DNA of 6,737 nt, taken from the NCBI GenBank assembly GCA_028687155.1, contig JAQUAR010000086.1, positions 1-6,737 on the forward strand. Direction: 5' to 3'. Origin of the DNA: Methylacidiphilaceae bacterium (GTDB lineage: Bacteria > Verrucomicrobiota > Verrucomicrobiia > Methylacidiphilales > Methylacidiphilaceae). How positions within the stretch are numbered: the first letter of the stretch is position 1; each line of letters opens with the position of its first letter. The translations under genes and the position numbers were made by a program. Positions 5,952 through 6,737 of the stretch are shown one piece after another. The notes under the pieces were generated by a model, which saw nothing but the letters and a program-made list of their open reading frames with translations, ran no database searches and had not been told where the DNA came from.

Positions 5952-6737
5952 ATGTCTGCGCTCAAGAGATCCTTGCGGCGGTTCCTGGTTGCCGCAGCCG
6001 TTACCGGCTCTCTTTGGGCGGCACAGGAGGCGAAGGCGGAAGAACCGGTCCCGGCTCCCGAAAGGCGGGTCGTGCGTTTCGGGGATCTCTCCGAGCTTGG
6101 GAAGAAGGAGGGACCCCATCCGAGGGATGTTTGGGTTTACGGGCGGTTTACCGCTCGCACGGCGGTTTCCGAGGGAGTCTTTCTCGCCTCGGTAAACGAA
6201 GGAATCAACCTGCCCGATTGGGAAGAAAACTTCAGCATCGTCAATAACCCCGGGGATTTCGTTTTTCGGCGGGTCGTTTTTCGGGCCAGGCTGCCTCTGC
6301 CGGAGATCCGCAGGGGGACCAAGTTCGCGATTCCCAGGGACCGGCCCGCCAAGCTGATCGAGGTCGCGCTCGTAGACGGAGTCATCGCTCGCCTCGCGCT
6401 CGAGAGTGCACCGACGATCGAGTCCCAGGACGGGGCGGGCCGAGCGGCAGCTCGGCCACAGACCCCAAGGGAAGGAAGCGGCGCGGGGGGCTATCCTCCC
6501 CGGAGAATCGTCCCTTTCCGGGAACTCGGTTCGATTGCCAAGACCGAAGGTGTACACCCGGAAAATCTCTGGACCTGGGGAAAGTTCAGCGCCCGCTCGA
6601 ACCTGCGCGAGGGGATCGTCTCGGCGACGCCGGCGGGGATGGAAACCCGGCGTGCTCTCGAAACAGCGGTCACCGGCGCGGCGACGTTCTATTTGCCCTA
6701 CTTGGCATACTTCGTGCTTGGAGCGGAGGAACCGGTT
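5952..6737 (+). CDS. Secreted/periplasmic protein of unknown family with an internal duplicated module, 3'-truncated by window edge
   Basis: The frame is open from the ATG at 5952 to the last base, giving 262 residues without a stop. The N-terminus is a textbook Sec signal peptide: a basic stretch (KRSLRR, 5-10), a hydrophobic core (about 11-24) and AKA at 27-29 as a probable signal peptidase I site, so the product should be exported. The mature part contains two ungapped copies of a module of about 44 residues (38-81 and 184-227), joined by a linker rich in Ala, Gly and Pro at about 151-183. Both copies share RR[VI]V.F, K.EG.HP, W..G[RK]F.AR and EG. The region after the first copy (about 82-150) looks beta-rich and is not obviously repeated after the second. 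The start has a modest GGCGG (5941-5945) six bases upstream. An in-frame ATG at 5898 would add 18 residues before the signal and is less likely. I do not recognise the family and assign no function. More copies may follow beyond the window. Confidence 0.8.
   Translation, partial: MSALKRSLRRFLVAAAVTGSLWAAQEAKAEEPVPAPERRVVRFGDLSELGKKEGPHPRDVWVYGRFTARTAVSEGVFLASVNEGINLPDWEENFSIVNNPGDFVFRRVVFRARLPLPEIRRGTKFAIPRDRPAKLIEVALVDGVIARLALESAPTIESQDGAGRAAARPQTPREGSGAGGYPPRRIVPFRELGSIAKTEGVHPENLWTWGKFSARSNLREGIVSATPAGMETRRALETAVTGAATFYLPYLAYFVLGAEEPV
6063..6194 (+). repeat. Protein-level module, copy 1 (residues 38-81 of the secreted protein)
   Basis: This is the first copy of the duplicated module. It aligns without gaps to 6501-6632, and 18 of 44 residues are identical by hand count, including the K.EG.HP core, a Trp, GxFxAR and a closing EG. 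The DNA has diverged, so the duplication is old and not a recent tandem copy. Confidence 0.7.
6501..6632 (+). repeat. Protein-level module, copy 2 (residues 184-227 of the secreted protein)
   Basis: This is the second copy, offset 146 residues from the first. It keeps the same anchors: RRIV.F, K.EG.HP, W.WGKF.AR and EG. After it the sequence turns hydrophobic and aromatic (about 244-257), unlike what follows copy 1, so similarity ends close to the module boundary. Confidence 0.7.

Overview
The window is about 6.7 kb of GC-rich DNA (roughly 60% by eye) from a diderm, LPS-making bacterium. The clearest sign is an LptD-type outer-membrane LPS assembly protein. The lineage cannot be fixed from this sequence alone. 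A GC-rich Verrucomicrobiota-like organism would fit the style of the proteins, but that is a low-confidence guess. No mobile elements, CRISPR arrays, tRNAs or rRNAs were seen.

Left part (2-4504, + strand): three genes point the same way and look like one cell-surface operon. A 5'-truncated glucose-1-phosphate thymidylyltransferase (RmlA/RfbA) overlaps by one base a DegT/DnrJ/EryC1/StrS-family sugar aminotransferase. After a 52-bp gap holding a GC-rich inverted repeat that reaches into the ribosome-binding site comes lptD. The first two genes would make an activated (amino)deoxysugar and LptD inserts finished LPS into the outer membrane, so the cluster runs from sugar precursor to LPS export.

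Middle part (4505-5761): a 124-bp convergent gap with no convincing terminator is followed by a minus-strand gene for a medium-chain zinc alcohol dehydrogenase. It resembles the Thermoanaerobacter brockii secondary alcohol dehydrogenase, but the residues that should read the coenzyme are changed toward NAD(H). It has a GTG start, a strong GGAGG ribosome-binding site, and a near-consensus sigma-70-type promoter about 50-80 bp upstream.

Right part (5679-6737): a 273-bp divergent intergenic region carries the dehydrogenase promoter and a 6-3-6 inverted repeat. After it a plus-strand gene starts at 5952 and runs off the window. It encodes a secreted or periplasmic protein of no family I recognise, built around a duplicated module of about 44 residues. 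This gene is the least explained part of the window. I found no evidence for a complete new multi-gene system here.
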